A DNA stretch of 64,000 nucleotides from CAWUEX02 sp963921305. GTDB lineage: Bacteria; Pseudomonadota; Alphaproteobacteria; Rhodospirillales; Rhodospirillaceae. The notes under the pieces were generated by a model that saw only the letters and a list, made by a program, of their open reading frames with translations, did no database searches and was not told the DNA's origin. Below are positions 19,126-26,865 of the stretch, piece after piece. Location of the stretch: positions 1,302,001 through 1,366,000 of the forward strand of contig CAWUEX030000002.1 in NCBI GenBank assembly GCA_963921305.4. The letters are read 5' to 3'. The position numbers and the translations under genes are program-made. Numbering within the stretch: the stretch's first letter is position 1; each line of letters starts with the position of its first letter.

Positions 19126-21111
19126 TTACGCCACCTGAGATGACTGAGACGTCGACGGGCCTTCGTCCTCGCCATTGAGGAAGGCATCCCAATCGAAATC
19201 GTCCTCGTTGTCGGTGATGTTGAAGCTTTGCGCCCACACCGGATCGGCGATCTGCTTTTCGCTGGCGTCTTTGATCTGCTTTTCGGCGCGCAGCAGATTG
19301 CGTTCGGTAACGTTGGCCATGCGGTTGGCGCCATGTTCACCGTACACGGTCAGTGCCGCGCGGAAGGCTTCCGAGGATTGGCGCATGTACTCCCACTCAC
19401 CCGTATGCTTGGCCAGTAGGAACAAAGCCGAACCAAGAGTGTTCTGGATCGCCGCCCACTGCAGCGGTGCAGTATCGGGCGTGCGTACGTGCAGTGCGGA
19501 CACACAGCAGCGCACGGAGTGCTGTAACACCGGCACGCTGCGCACGTTGTCGCCATAGACCTGTAGAATTTGCGCCAGGGTGTTCATGATCTCCGACCAG
19601 CGGATGGGATGAGCGTATTTATCGAACACATCCCGGGCCGCCTGACAGGCGTGGATGGCTTCGCGCAAGACATCGTCATTGCCTTCCGCCATATCGATTT
19701 TATAAAGCACGCCACCCAAGCGGTATTTCATCATACCCCAGTCGTAGGGCTGCAGGCGGCGTGAGATATGCACCAGCGCTTTGCGGTAGGACGCGGCAGT
19801 TTCTTTCAAGGTATCGATGTCGTTGTTGCGCTCGGCAACCAACTGCAGTGTCAGGCCGAGTTGCTGATGCAGATGGCCGATGGCGCGCTGATCTTCTGCC
19901 GGCGTGCGTTCAATCGCGCCGCGCCAGGCTTCGATGGCCGTGTGGAACCAGGTGCGGTCGCCGCTCAACTGGGCGGTAATCGCCGCGGCGTTGCCGTAGC
20001 ACGACAAGATGCTCGCTTGCTCATGGTTGTCCATCGCCATGGACGGCTCAAGCCCAACAGAGCGGCCGGCGCTGGCCATCGACGGTAAGGCCGATCGGAG
20101 AATGCGAGCCTGGGCAAGGCTGCGCGGATCGACCGCGGCCAACGTGACGGCCCGAATGAGCGCAACCCACTCGGTGTAGAAGTCCACCGGAACGGTTAGC
20201 ACATGGAACGGACGGAACCGCCCCGGCCGCTCACCCGGGCTTGACGCCGGCGCGACAAAGCGCAGCTGAGTCGAACGCCCTGTTTCATCGACATAGGCCC
20301 ACACCAGCACGTCGGCGTTTTTCTCGGCAAGCCAGCGGCGGCCTTCTTTGGTCGCACGGCGCAATACGTCATCGCTCGGTCCGGTTTCCGAACTGTCTGC
20401 CAGTCCAGGAATTATACGGGCGAGGTCACGGTCGACGGGCTCGCAGCGCACGCCGGGAATTTCCGACAGCGCTTCGACAATCATGCCGTGCTGCATGTCT
20501 TCGCAGTCTTCGTGCACCTTGGAAACCAGAATGAGGACGTCTTCCGGCGGTGGCGCTTTGTTCGGCCGCCCGGGCATGCGGGTCGGATCTTTGACGACGG
20601 CGTCGATCATCCGCTCAAACAAGTTAAGCTTGCGCTCGCCAATCAAGTTCGGCGGCATCGGCCGGCCGACACCCACCGGGCGCACGGCTTTGGAGGAGTC
20701 CTCTTCGTCCGGTACCACCACGGGCAGGCGCGCAGCCTGCACCGCGGCTTTGATCGCATCACCGCGGGTCAGGGAGTCTTCATTCGACCGCAGACTCTTG
20801 GCCAGTTTCGACATCACCTTGAACGCAGTGTCTGGCTCCACCTCAACCCGGCGCAGAAACTCAGACCGGGGAATGGCACTCAGCGTGACAGCGGTTTTGG
20901 CGCGGGCGGTGTTGTGGCGGGGGCTCTTGTCCAGAATGCCCATCTCACCGAACAGGTCGCCGGTGTCCAACACCATTTCGACAGCCGGACCGGTGTCCGA
21001 GCTGCGTAAAAGTTCGACCTGGCCGTCGAGAATCTCGTACGCCCACTGGCTTTCTTCGCCTTCCGCGTAAATGACTTGGCCGGGTTGGTATGACTTAGTG
21101 ACGGTCTGCAC
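19126..21111 (-). CDS. Cyclic-nucleotide-domain protein with TPR-like C-terminus
   Basis: A 661-aa multidomain protein. Residues ~1-115 are a cNMP-binding (CRP-like) domain: PGQVIYAEGEESQWAYEILDGQ, GDLFGEMGILDKSPR, TLSAIPRSEFLRRV. There is no DNA-binding helix after it. Residues ~170-330 form an alpha/beta region with DVLVWAYVDETGR and a proline-rich end, reminiscent of TolB/FlgO-like modules attached to TPR proteins. Residues ~375-620 are helical repeats of TPR type (AIGHLHQQLGLTLQLVAERN, AAIQNTLGSALFLLAKHTG). The acidic tail (DNEDDFDWDAFLNGEDEG) may bind a partner. It looks like a signal-responsive scaffold. Two dyads and a MarR-type site lie in its promoter region. Confidence 0.75.
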   Translation of the reverse strand: MQTVTKSYQPGQVIYAEGEESQWAYEILDGQVELLRSSDTGPAVEMVLDTGDLFGEMGILDKSPRHNTARAKTAVTLSAIPRSEFLRRVEVEPDTAFKVMSKLAKSLRSNEDSLTRGDAIKAAVQAARLPVVVPDEEDSSKAVRPVGVGRPMPPNLIGERKLNLFERMIDAVVKDPTRMPGRPNKAPPPEDVLILVSKVHEDCEDMQHGMIVEALSEIPGVRCEPVDRDLARIIPGLADSSETGPSDDVLRRATKEGRRWLAEKNADVLVWAYVDETGRSTQLRFVAPASSPGERPGRFRPFHVLTVPVDFYTEWVALIRAVTLAAVDPRSLAQARILRSALPSMASAGRSVGLEPSMAMDNHEQASILSCYGNAAAITAQLSGDRTWFHTAIEAWRGAIERTPAEDQRAIGHLHQQLGLTLQLVAERNNDIDTLKETAASYRKALVHISRRLQPYDWGMMKYRLGGVLYKIDMAEGNDDVLREAIHACQAARDVFDKYAHPIRWSEIMNTLAQILQVYGDNVRSVPVLQHSVRCCVSALHVRTPDTAPLQWAAIQNTLGSALFLLAKHTGEWEYMRQSSEAFRAALTVYGEHGANRMANVTERNLLRAEKQIKDASEKQIADPVWAQSFNITDNEDDFDWDAFLNGEDEGPSTSQSSQVA

Positions 21112-21140
21112 CGCGTCGCCTCCAAATTCTAGGACACGAG

Positions 21141-21159
21141 GTCATCGGGACTCGATGAC
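21141..21159. promoter_or_regulatory. Dyad GTCATCG-N5-CGATGAC before the CNB-TPR gene
   Basis: A perfect 7+7 bp inverted repeat with 5-bp spacer, 29 bp upstream of the start at 21111. Either a regulator site or a leader hairpin near the ribosome site. Confidence 0.4.
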
Positions 21160-21199
21160 GCAGTCTGGTCCGGGCGCCCTTAACAAGCCCTTAAACAGC

Positions 21200-21216
21200 G
21201 CCGCGAATGACGCGGC
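21200..21216 (-). terminator. Hairpin GCCGCG-N5-CGCGGC, possible terminator for marR
   Basis: A perfect 6-bp GC stem with 5-nt loop between the MarR gene stop (21279) and the CNB-TPR start. The T-run on the minus strand is poor, so termination is only possible. Confidence 0.3.
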
Positions 21217-21245
21217 TTAATTGCCGCGCTCCACAGGCCAATCGT

Positions 21246-21264
21246 GGGATAACATGTATATGCA
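21246..21264 (-). promoter_or_regulatory. Second copy of the MarR-type operator candidate
   Basis: Minus strand TGCATATACATGTTATCCC matches the site at the marR start (21739-21757) at 16 of 19 positions and in the same orientation. It lies after the marR stop and 135 bp upstream of the CNB-TPR gene, so it may let MarR control that gene. Confidence 0.55.
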
Positions 21265-21278
21265 GGTTAATGTGCCGC

Positions 21279-21758
21279 TTAGGACTTGGTGGGCAGCAGC
21301 TCCGCCGCCTGCTCCAGGGCCGGCAGAACGCCCTGAAGTGTCGAGGAACCAAGGTGTTTGGCCACCGCCGTCTGGGCGGCTTGCCAGGCCGGCATGGCCC
21401 GCTCCAGCGCCGCCAAGCCGTCTAGGGTCAATGCGATCCGCTTGGACCGGCGATCTTCCGGGTCGGCGGACTGAACCAACAGACCATCTCGTACCAGAGG
21501 CCTCAGCGTGCGGGAAAGGGTCGTCGAGTCGGTCGCCAGGGCATCGGCAAGGGCGCCAATCGCAGGAGATTTCAAGGCATTGACGGCCATCAGCAGGTTG
21601 ATCTGAGTGGCCTTGAGTCCGGTTGCAGCCAAATGCAGGTCGAACACCTGGGTGATGGCGCGTGAGGCTTTGCGCACATGCAGGCACAAGCAAACTTCGG
21701 CCGCTTGGGCGGCAAAGGCGGACTGGACAGGTTCATCTCGCATAATATGTATATGCAC
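21279..21758 (-). CDS. MarR-family transcriptional regulator
   Basis: A winged-helix regulator of up to 159 aa. The core shows ATQINLLMAVNALKSPAIGALADAL (helix-turn-helix, with STTLSRTLRPLVRDGLL as recognition helix) and the wing DPEDRRSKRIALTLDGL, all standard for MarR. Two cysteines (VCLCLHVRK near residue 22-24) could sense oxidants in the manner of OhrR, but this is only a possibility. Start is ATG 21758 or ATG 21743. An inverted repeat overlaps both, suggesting autorepression, and a near copy stands before the next gene downstream. Confidence 0.87.
   Translation of the reverse strand: MHIHIMRDEPVQSAFAAQAAEVCLCLHVRKASRAITQVFDLHLAATGLKATQINLLMAVNALKSPAIGALADALATDSTTLSRTLRPLVRDGLLVQSADPEDRRSKRIALTLDGLAALERAMPAWQAAQTAVAKHLGSSTLQGVLPALEQAAELLPTKS
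21739..21757 (-). promoter_or_regulatory. MarR-type operator candidate over the marR start
   Basis: Minus strand TGCATATACATATTATGCG, an inverted repeat GCATA-N7-TATGC, covers the possible start codons of the MarR gene. Binding here would block transcription or translation of marR itself. Confidence 0.55.
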
Positions 21759-21793
21759 TGAACCGCGTCGGAACTCAATAAATTACATGAAAA

Positions 21794-22039
21794 TCAATGA
21801 TTTCCCTGGTCTTCCAGCTTTACGGCGCCGGCATAAAGCCGGGCGGACCGGCCTTCGTATGTGGCGAGAACAAACCGATTGCCGTTGGCATCGACATCGA
21901 AGGTCATCTCAAACGCATTGTTTTCCAGCGCCGAAATTACAGCCGCCTCGTCCAAGTCGAAGGCTTTCATCAGGCCGCCGACCAGCGCCGAGATTTCGTC
22001 AAACATTTCACGTTGATTGTTGGACGCCGAATCGCTCAC
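21794..22039 (-). CDS. Small hypothetical protein
   Basis: An 81-aa acidic soluble protein I do not recognise. It has a helical first half (EISALVGGLMKAFDLDEAAVISALENN) and a beta-like second half (FEMTFDVDANGNRFVLATYEG). No cysteine, signal or membrane segment. It precedes marR by 35 bp on the same strand and diverges from the maleate-isomerase-like gene across a gap holding a strong dyad. The balanced codon use and acidic helix make it a credible gene. Confidence 0.6.
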   Translation of the reverse strand: MSDSASNNQREMFDEISALVGGLMKAFDLDEAAVISALENNAFEMTFDVDANGNRFVLATYEGRSARLYAGAVKLEDQGNH

Positions 22040-22059
22040 AGAAACTCTCCCCCTGCCAC

Positions 22060-22076
22060 CGGCTGAGATTCAGCCG
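22060..22076. promoter_or_regulatory. Dyad CGGCTGA-GAT-TCAGCCG in divergent gap
   Basis: A perfect 7+7 bp inverted repeat between the small hypothetical gene (start 22039) and the plus-strand island (first start 22184). Its place suits an operator controlling the transport/catabolic run, but no regulator gene for that run is in view. Confidence 0.4.
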
Positions 22077-22183
22077 CTAAACGGATATGACCGTATCACG
22101 GTTCGACCAAGCTCCCCGACATTCTGTACCGTGCGCGTCAATTCATCAGGCGCAAACCCTCAGGCGCCACAGGAGTTCGTTGC

Positions 22184-22957
22184 ATGCCCGATACCAGTCC
22201 CGCCCATGATCTGCACGATGTCCTCGGGTATCGCGCCAAGGTCGGCATTCTCGTTCCCGCGTCGAACACGATTGTCGAGCCTGAAATGGCGGCGATGCAG
22301 CCCGACGGCGTCACCAATCACGTCTCCCGCATGAGCCGGGTCAAGCGCCCTGCCGATGATCTCGTTGCCTACAAAAAGTTTCTCGGCGCGTCCGTTGACA
22401 TGGATGCCGCTATCGATGTGCTCGTCGCCTGCGAGCCTGACATCATCGTCCACGGCCATTCCGTCGACAGCTTGGCCAAAGGTCTTTCCGGGGCTACCGC
22501 GATGCGCGCGCACATGGAGGCCCTCAGTGGTGGTGTTCCGGTGATGCTGCCTGCGCATGCCCTTCTCAAAGCGCTTGAGGTGTTGGGGACGCCAAAGAAA
22601 CTGGGCATCCTGACGCCGTGGATGCCGCCTGCCGACGAAGCATGCAAAGCGTTTTTCTCCGAAGCCGGCTATGACGTGCTCGCCATCAAAGGCCTGCAGC
22701 ACCCCACGCCGCTTCATATTGCCACCGCCACGTCCGAGCTGCTCAATCAGGCGGTCGATGAGATCAATGTCGACGGTGTCGAGTGCATCATAAAAGTGGG
22801 CACCAATTCGTCGATGTCGTTCCTGGTGGAGGACATGGAAAAACGCCTGGGCAAACCTGTTCTGACCGTCAACGTGGTGACCTACTGGGCGGGGCTGCGG
22901 GCCCTTGGTATTGAGGATCGGCTGGAAGGGTTTGGCCAACTCGCCGCAAACCACTAA
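22184..22957 (+). CDS. Maleate isomerase/arylmalonate decarboxylase-like protein
   Basis: A 257-aa member of the Asp/Glu racemase superfamily, nearest in pattern to maleate cis-trans isomerases and arylmalonate decarboxylases. It shows VGILVPASNTIVEPEM at the N-terminus, KLGILTPWMPPADEAC, and VVTYWAGLRALGI near the end. The two catalytic cysteines of the classical enzymes are not in place: VHGHSVDS and KVGTNSS stand there instead. I recall a branch of the superfamily with GTN at the second site, so this is probably a sub-family trait. Substrate likely a dicarboxylate, by family and by the TRAP and FAH genes downstream. CAGGAG precedes the ATG. Confidence 0.75.
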   Translation: MPDTSPAHDLHDVLGYRAKVGILVPASNTIVEPEMAAMQPDGVTNHVSRMSRVKRPADDLVAYKKFLGASVDMDAAIDVLVACEPDIIVHGHSVDSLAKGLSGATAMRAHMEALSGGVPVMLPAHALLKALEVLGTPKKLGILTPWMPPADEACKAFFSEAGYDVLAIKGLQHPTPLHIATATSELLNQAVDEINVDGVECIIKVGTNSSMSFLVEDMEKRLGKPVLTVNVVTYWAGLRALGIEDRLEGFGQLAANH

Positions 22958-23005
22958 GCTCATTCCATCGTTACGACTCAGATACAGACTCTCGTAGGGA
23001 AGACA

Positions 23006-23021
23006 CGCCGGTAAATCGGCG
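23006..23021. repeat. Short hairpin CGCCG-N6-CGGCG
   Basis: A perfect 5-bp stem in the gap before the DUF1330 gene. No T-run; likely an mRNA hairpin only. Confidence 0.25.
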
Positions 23022-23067
23022 CAGTTTGCCCGTCATCACCCAAACAAAATTGAAAGGGACACACTCC

Positions 23068-23364
23068 ATGCCAGGTTACATTGTCGCCGTTGCGCGCATT
23101 GACGAAATGACAGACGGCCTAAAAGCCTACGTTGCCAAGTCGGCGGAGTTGTCGGCCAAGCACGGCGGCGAGTACGTCGTCCGCGGCCCATCCAACGAGG
23201 TCACGGAAGGTGAATACCTCCAGGGCCGCAGCGTCATCGTCTCGAAGTTCGAAAGCTTGGAGAAAGCCAAGGCGTTCTATCACTCCGACGAGTACCAAAA
23301 AGAAATCAAGCCGCTGCGCGAGGGCTCGGGTGTCTACGATATCGCGATCTTTGATGCGCCGTAG
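23068..23364 (+). CDS. DUF1330 domain protein
   Basis: A 98-aa ferredoxin-fold (dimeric alpha/beta barrel) protein of the DUF1330 family, with GYIVAVARIDEMTDGLKAYVAK at the start and SLEKAKAFYHSDEYQKEIKPLR, the family signature, near residue 70. Function not established; such small barrels often accompany catabolic clusters. The ATG at 23068 follows GAAAGGGA; the 14 codons before it are in frame but lack a ribosome site. The stop overlaps the likely start of the TRAP binding protein by 11 bp. Confidence 0.85.
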   Translation: MPGYIVAVARIDEMTDGLKAYVAKSAELSAKHGGEYVVRGPSNEVTEGEYLQGRSVIVSKFESLEKAKAFYHSDEYQKEIKPLREGSGVYDIAIFDAP

Positions 23365-24391
23365 CATGGGGCGCTTTGCAGCGGCGCTCTTTGCCGCGCT
23401 CTTGCCGATCACTTCGGCTGCCGCCGAGACCGTATGGAACGTGTCCATGTGGGGCAGCAGCCGTGCGGTGACGGTGGCGATCGAATATCTCGCCGAGGAA
23501 GTCGAAAAGCGCACCAACGGCGAGCTGCGCATGGTCGTACATTTCGGTGAGGCCATCTCCCCGGCGCGCGACAACATCGACGGCGTCGGATTCGGGGCGT
23601 TTGAGGCGGCGCACATCTGCCCGTCCTACCACCCAGGCAAAACCCCGGCCTTGCTGGCCATGGAATTGCCATTCCTGCCATTTAAGGACATCCGCGCGTC
23701 CCATGACGTCGCCCTCAAAGCCCACCGCCATCCGGTCATTGAGGCGGAGCTCGGCCGCTTCAATGCCCGCGTGCTGCAGCATGTCATCGCCCCGCGCTAT
23801 GAATTCATGGGCCGCGGCGATGCGCCCGTCGCGCTGGATCAATGGCGTGGTATGCGGGTCCGGGCCCCCGGTGCCATCGGCGATGGCGTGCGCGCGCTGG
23901 GCGGCCGGCCAACGTCGGTGCCTGCGCCGGAAATCTACACCAGCATCGAGCGTCGCCTGTTCGACGCCGCCGCGTTGCCGTTCTCGTACACCTTCGGCAG
24001 CTACCGCATTCATGAAGTCGCCGACTGGTACACCTTCAACATGAACCTGGCGATTCCCAGTTGCGTCATTATCGTCAGCCAGGATGCCTGGCGCGACCTC
24101 ACCGACGACCAGCGTGCTTTGATCGAAACCATAAACGCCGAAGCTTACGAGCTTCAGTTCGCGGCCTTGGCCGATGCCGACACGGCTTGGATTCCAGAAT
24201 TCGATGCGAGGGGTCTGCAACGCATCGAGTATGACCCCGATATGCTGGCCACCTTTAAACAGGACACCGCGCAGCCGTTGTGGGACGAGTGGGTGAAGAG
24301 TCAAAGCCGCCGCTTTGCTGCCCGCGAATATCTCGACTTCATTCTGGCGGAAGCCGAGATCGCGAACGCCGTGGCGCGTCCGGATAACTAA
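23354..24391 (+). CDS. TRAP transporter substrate-binding protein (DctP family)
   Basis: Periplasmic solute receptor of a TRAP transporter, 345 aa. Signal peptide at residues ~1-25 (AAALFAALLPITSAAAE). The mature part has the DctP layout: AEEVEKRTNGELRMVVHFG, MELPFLPFKDIRASHDVA, and MRVRAPG with the arginine that normally holds the substrate carboxylate (~residue 170). ATG 23354 or 23366 are both possible; 23354 overlaps DUF1330. Works with the DctQ and DctM proteins below. Substrate probably a carboxylic acid, judging from the arginine and neighbours. Confidence 0.88.
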   Translation: MRRSMGRFAAALFAALLPITSAAAETVWNVSMWGSSRAVTVAIEYLAEEVEKRTNGELRMVVHFGEAISPARDNIDGVGFGAFEAAHICPSYHPGKTPALLAMELPFLPFKDIRASHDVALKAHRHPVIEAELGRFNARVLQHVIAPRYEFMGRGDAPVALDQWRGMRVRAPGAIGDGVRALGGRPTSVPAPEIYTSIERRLFDAAALPFSYTFGSYRIHEVADWYTFNMNLAIPSCVIIVSQDAWRDLTDDQRALIETINAEAYELQFAALADADTAWIPEFDARGLQRIEYDPDMLATFKQDTAQPLWDEWVKSQSRRFAAREYLDFILAEAEIANAVARPDN

Positions 24392-24394
24392 CAG

Positions 24395-24790
24395 GTGCCC
24401 CGGCAGGTCATCGGCCCCACGGGCACGTTGCCCGACGGCGGCACCAATCCCATCAGCCCGGCGGTTCGCGCCGGCGACTTTGTCTACATCTCCGGTCTCA
24501 TGCCCAAGGGGGCGGACGGCCAGATGGTCGAAGGCGACATCTCGATCCAGACTCGCGTGGTGATGGATCGGCTTGGATCGGTGCTGCAGTCCGCGGGATG
24601 CGATTTTTCGGATGTGATCAAATGCACCGTGTGGCTCACTGACGCGGACGACTTTAAGGCGTTCAACACCGTGTACGCCGGATACTTCCACGGCCCGCCT
24701 CCGGCCCGGTCGGCGGTGCGGTCGGACTTGCTTCTATCCGGTGCGCGTTTGGAGATCGAGGCCATCTGCTACCAACCGGTGTCCGCGTAA
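24395..24790 (+). CDS. RidA-family protein
   Basis: A 131-aa YjgF/YER057c/UK114 (RidA) protein, a family that hydrolyses reactive imine/enamine intermediates. Visible motifs are NPISPAVRAGDFVYISGLMP, CDFSDVIKCTVWLTD and PPARSAVRSDLLLSGARLEIEA, with the arginine in PARSAVR that binds the carboxylate. GTG at 24395 is three bases after the DctP stop. Its location inside a TRAP gene set suggests it cleans up an intermediate of the substrate's breakdown (inference). Confidence 0.9.
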   Translation: MPRQVIGPTGTLPDGGTNPISPAVRAGDFVYISGLMPKGADGQMVEGDISIQTRVVMDRLGSVLQSAGCDFSDVIKCTVWLTDADDFKAFNTVYAGYFHGPPPARSAVRSDLLLSGARLEIEAICYQPVSA

Positions 24791-24895
24791 CGACGCAAGT
24801 GGGCGGAAATGACGCTGCCCCGCGGTTACGGCTTCGTGCTGTCCTGCAGATGAGATAGCCTGCGGCACGTTTGCTCATCACCTGTATCACCGGCG

Positions 24896-25516
24896 TTGTT
24901 TTCCATCGTGCTGCATACCATCCTCATCACAGTCGACCGTATCTGGTCCCGGGTTGAAAACGCCTGCGCCGCCCTCGCGGGGGTTCTGATCGGTCTCGCG
25001 ATGGTCCTCACGGTTGTCGAGGTGATCAGCCGCAAAATTTTGAACTTTCCACTCCCCGGTATCGTCGACGTGTTCGAACTCGGCATGGCCGCCATCGCCT
25101 TTTTCGGCGTGTCGCAATGTCAGCGGGTCGGCGGGCACGTGCGCATGGAGATGCTGGTGCGCCGGCTTCAAGGACGCACGTTGTGGGCGGTCGAAGCGCT
25201 GATGTCGACGCTGGCGCTGGCCTTCATTGGCGCGGTGGCGCTGGCCAGTATCGACGCGGTCGAACGCGCCTACCTCGTCCAAGACTCCACCATGGATCTG
25301 CTTTTACCGGTCTGGCCGGCCAAAGTGTGTGTCGCCATCGCATTGGCCATCTTGACGGTGCGGTTGTTCTTGGAGGCCGTCGACGGTCTACGACTCGCCA
25401 TTCACCCAACGGCGGAACCCGTCACCGCCTCACGGGTGGCCTCGGTTGCCGATCATGCCCGTGAGGAGATTGAGGAGGCCCTCGGGGCTGACTCGGGCAA
25501 TGAGTCTCGCTCATGA
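24896..25516 (+). CDS. TRAP transporter small permease (DctQ family)
   Basis: Small membrane subunit of the TRAP system, 206 aa with four hydrophobic segments in residues ~15-170 (VLIGLAMVLTVVEVISRKIL, PGIVDVFELGMAAIAFFGVSQ). The C-terminal ~35 residues are hydrophilic and acidic. The start is TTG at 24896 or GTG at 24908; neither has a good ribosome site. The stop overlaps DctM by 4 bp. The RidA gene separates it from its receptor gene, which is unusual in TRAP sets. Confidence 0.88.
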   Translation: MFSIVLHTILITVDRIWSRVENACAALAGVLIGLAMVLTVVEVISRKILNFPLPGIVDVFELGMAAIAFFGVSQCQRVGGHVRMEMLVRRLQGRTLWAVEALMSTLALAFIGAVALASIDAVERAYLVQDSTMDLLLPVWPAKVCVAIALAILTVRLFLEAVDGLRLAIHPTAEPVTASRVASVADHAREEIEEALGADSGNESRS

Positions 25517-26835
25517 GTGTCGATCCGTTTCTTGCCGGCGTTCTCGGCACGCTCGCCTTAGCAACCTTCGTGGCCTTGGGCATGCGCGTGGCTTGGGCTG
25601 CTGGCTTGGTCGGGCTGGTGGGTCTGGTGCTGTTGCGCGGCTGGGAACCCGCTCTCGGCCTCACCGGCCTTCTCACCTATGCCGAAACCGCGCGTTATTC
25701 TTTGTCCGTCTTGCCGATGTTCATTCTCATCGGTCTGCTCGCCTTTCATGCCGGCCTGACTCAAAGCGCGTTCGCCGCCGCCCGCGCCTGGACCGGGCGT
25801 CTGCCCGGCGGTCTGGCGGTGGCCACCGTGTTCGCCACGGCGGGGTTCGCCGCAGTGTCCGGCGCCAGCACAGCAACCGCGGCCGTGTTCACCCGCATCT
25901 CCGTTCCGGAAATGCTCAAGGCCGGGTATGACCCGCGCCTCGCCGCTGGTGTGGTTGCAGCGGGCGGTACGCTTGCGTCTCTCATCCCACCCAGCGCGAT
26001 CTTGGTGCTCTACGGCATCATCGTTGAAGAGTCCGTTGGCGCGCTGCTGCTGGCCGGATTTGTGCCCGGCGTTTTGTCCGCCATTCTCTACGCCTCGCTG
26101 ATCGTGTTCCGTGCCTGGCGTAATCCCGACATCGGCCCGAGTTCTCTCGAGGCCATTTCCTTCGGCCAGAAAATCCGGGAGACAGGCCGCGCCTGGGGCA
26201 TCATCGCCGTCATCGGCACTGTGCTGGTGGGCCTGTATACCGGTTGGATGACGCCCACCGAAGTCGGCGGCGTCGGTGCGGCCCTGGTCTTCGCCATGGC
26301 GGTATTCAACAAAACAACCACCAAGGGTCAAATCGCCGAAGCGTTCATCGACACCGCCCGTTTGACGGCGATGGTGCTGGCCATCGTCTGGTGCGTGTTG
26401 GTGTTTGTCCGGTTCCTCGGATTCACCGGCTTGCCCGGGGCACTGTCCGATTGGATCGGCAACCTGGAAGTACCGCGTCTGGTCATCCTGCTCGCCATCC
26501 TCGCGACGTACATGATCCTCGGCATGTTCCTCGACGGACTCGGCATGTTGCTGCTGACCATGCCAGTGGTTTACCCGATCATTCTGTCCCTTGGGTATGA
26601 TCCGATCTGGTTCGGCATTCTGGTCGTGAAGATGATCGAGATCGGTTTGGTCACACCGCCGATCGGGCTCAACTGTTTCATCGTCAACGGCGTGAGACCC
26701 GACTTAAGTCTGGAAACCGTATTCCGTGGTGTTGGCCCCTTTGTCATCATGGATTTGTTCACGGTTGGCGTCTTGATCGCATGGCCCGACCTCGTATTGT
26801 GGCTGCCGAGAACCATGAACATGGGCGGCTATTAA
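25513..26835 (+). CDS. TRAP transporter large permease (DctM family)
   Basis: Main transport subunit, 440 aa and about twelve hydrophobic segments. The DctM signature is seen in FAAVSGASTATAAVFTRISVPEMLKAGY, ASLIPPSAILVLYGIIVEESVGALLLAG and the C-terminal IGLVTPPIGLNCFIVNG. It drives Na+-coupled uptake with DctQ and the receptor. ATG at 25513 overlaps dctQ. It is followed after 30 bp by the FAH-family hydrolase, so the imported compound probably feeds that enzyme. Confidence 0.93.
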   Translation: MSVDPFLAGVLGTLALATFVALGMRVAWAAGLVGLVGLVLLRGWEPALGLTGLLTYAETARYSLSVLPMFILIGLLAFHAGLTQSAFAAARAWTGRLPGGLAVATVFATAGFAAVSGASTATAAVFTRISVPEMLKAGYDPRLAAGVVAAGGTLASLIPPSAILVLYGIIVEESVGALLLAGFVPGVLSAILYASLIVFRAWRNPDIGPSSLEAISFGQKIRETGRAWGIIAVIGTVLVGLYTGWMTPTEVGGVGAALVFAMAVFNKTTTKGQIAEAFIDTARLTAMVLAIVWCVLVFVRFLGFTGLPGALSDWIGNLEVPRLVILLAILATYMILGMFLDGLGMLLLTMPVVYPIILSLGYDPIWFGILVVKMIEIGLVTPPIGLNCFIVNGVRPDLSLETVFRGVGPFVIMDLFTVGVLIAWPDLVLWLPRTMNMGGY

Positions 26836-26865
26836 ATAGCACCCTCGAAGAGGCCCTGGGACACC

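Noticed and set aside
23306..24691. A 461-codon minus-strand frame opposite the TRAP receptor and RidA genes
   Set aside because: Antisense shadow; the plus-strand genes have clear family motifs and start sites.
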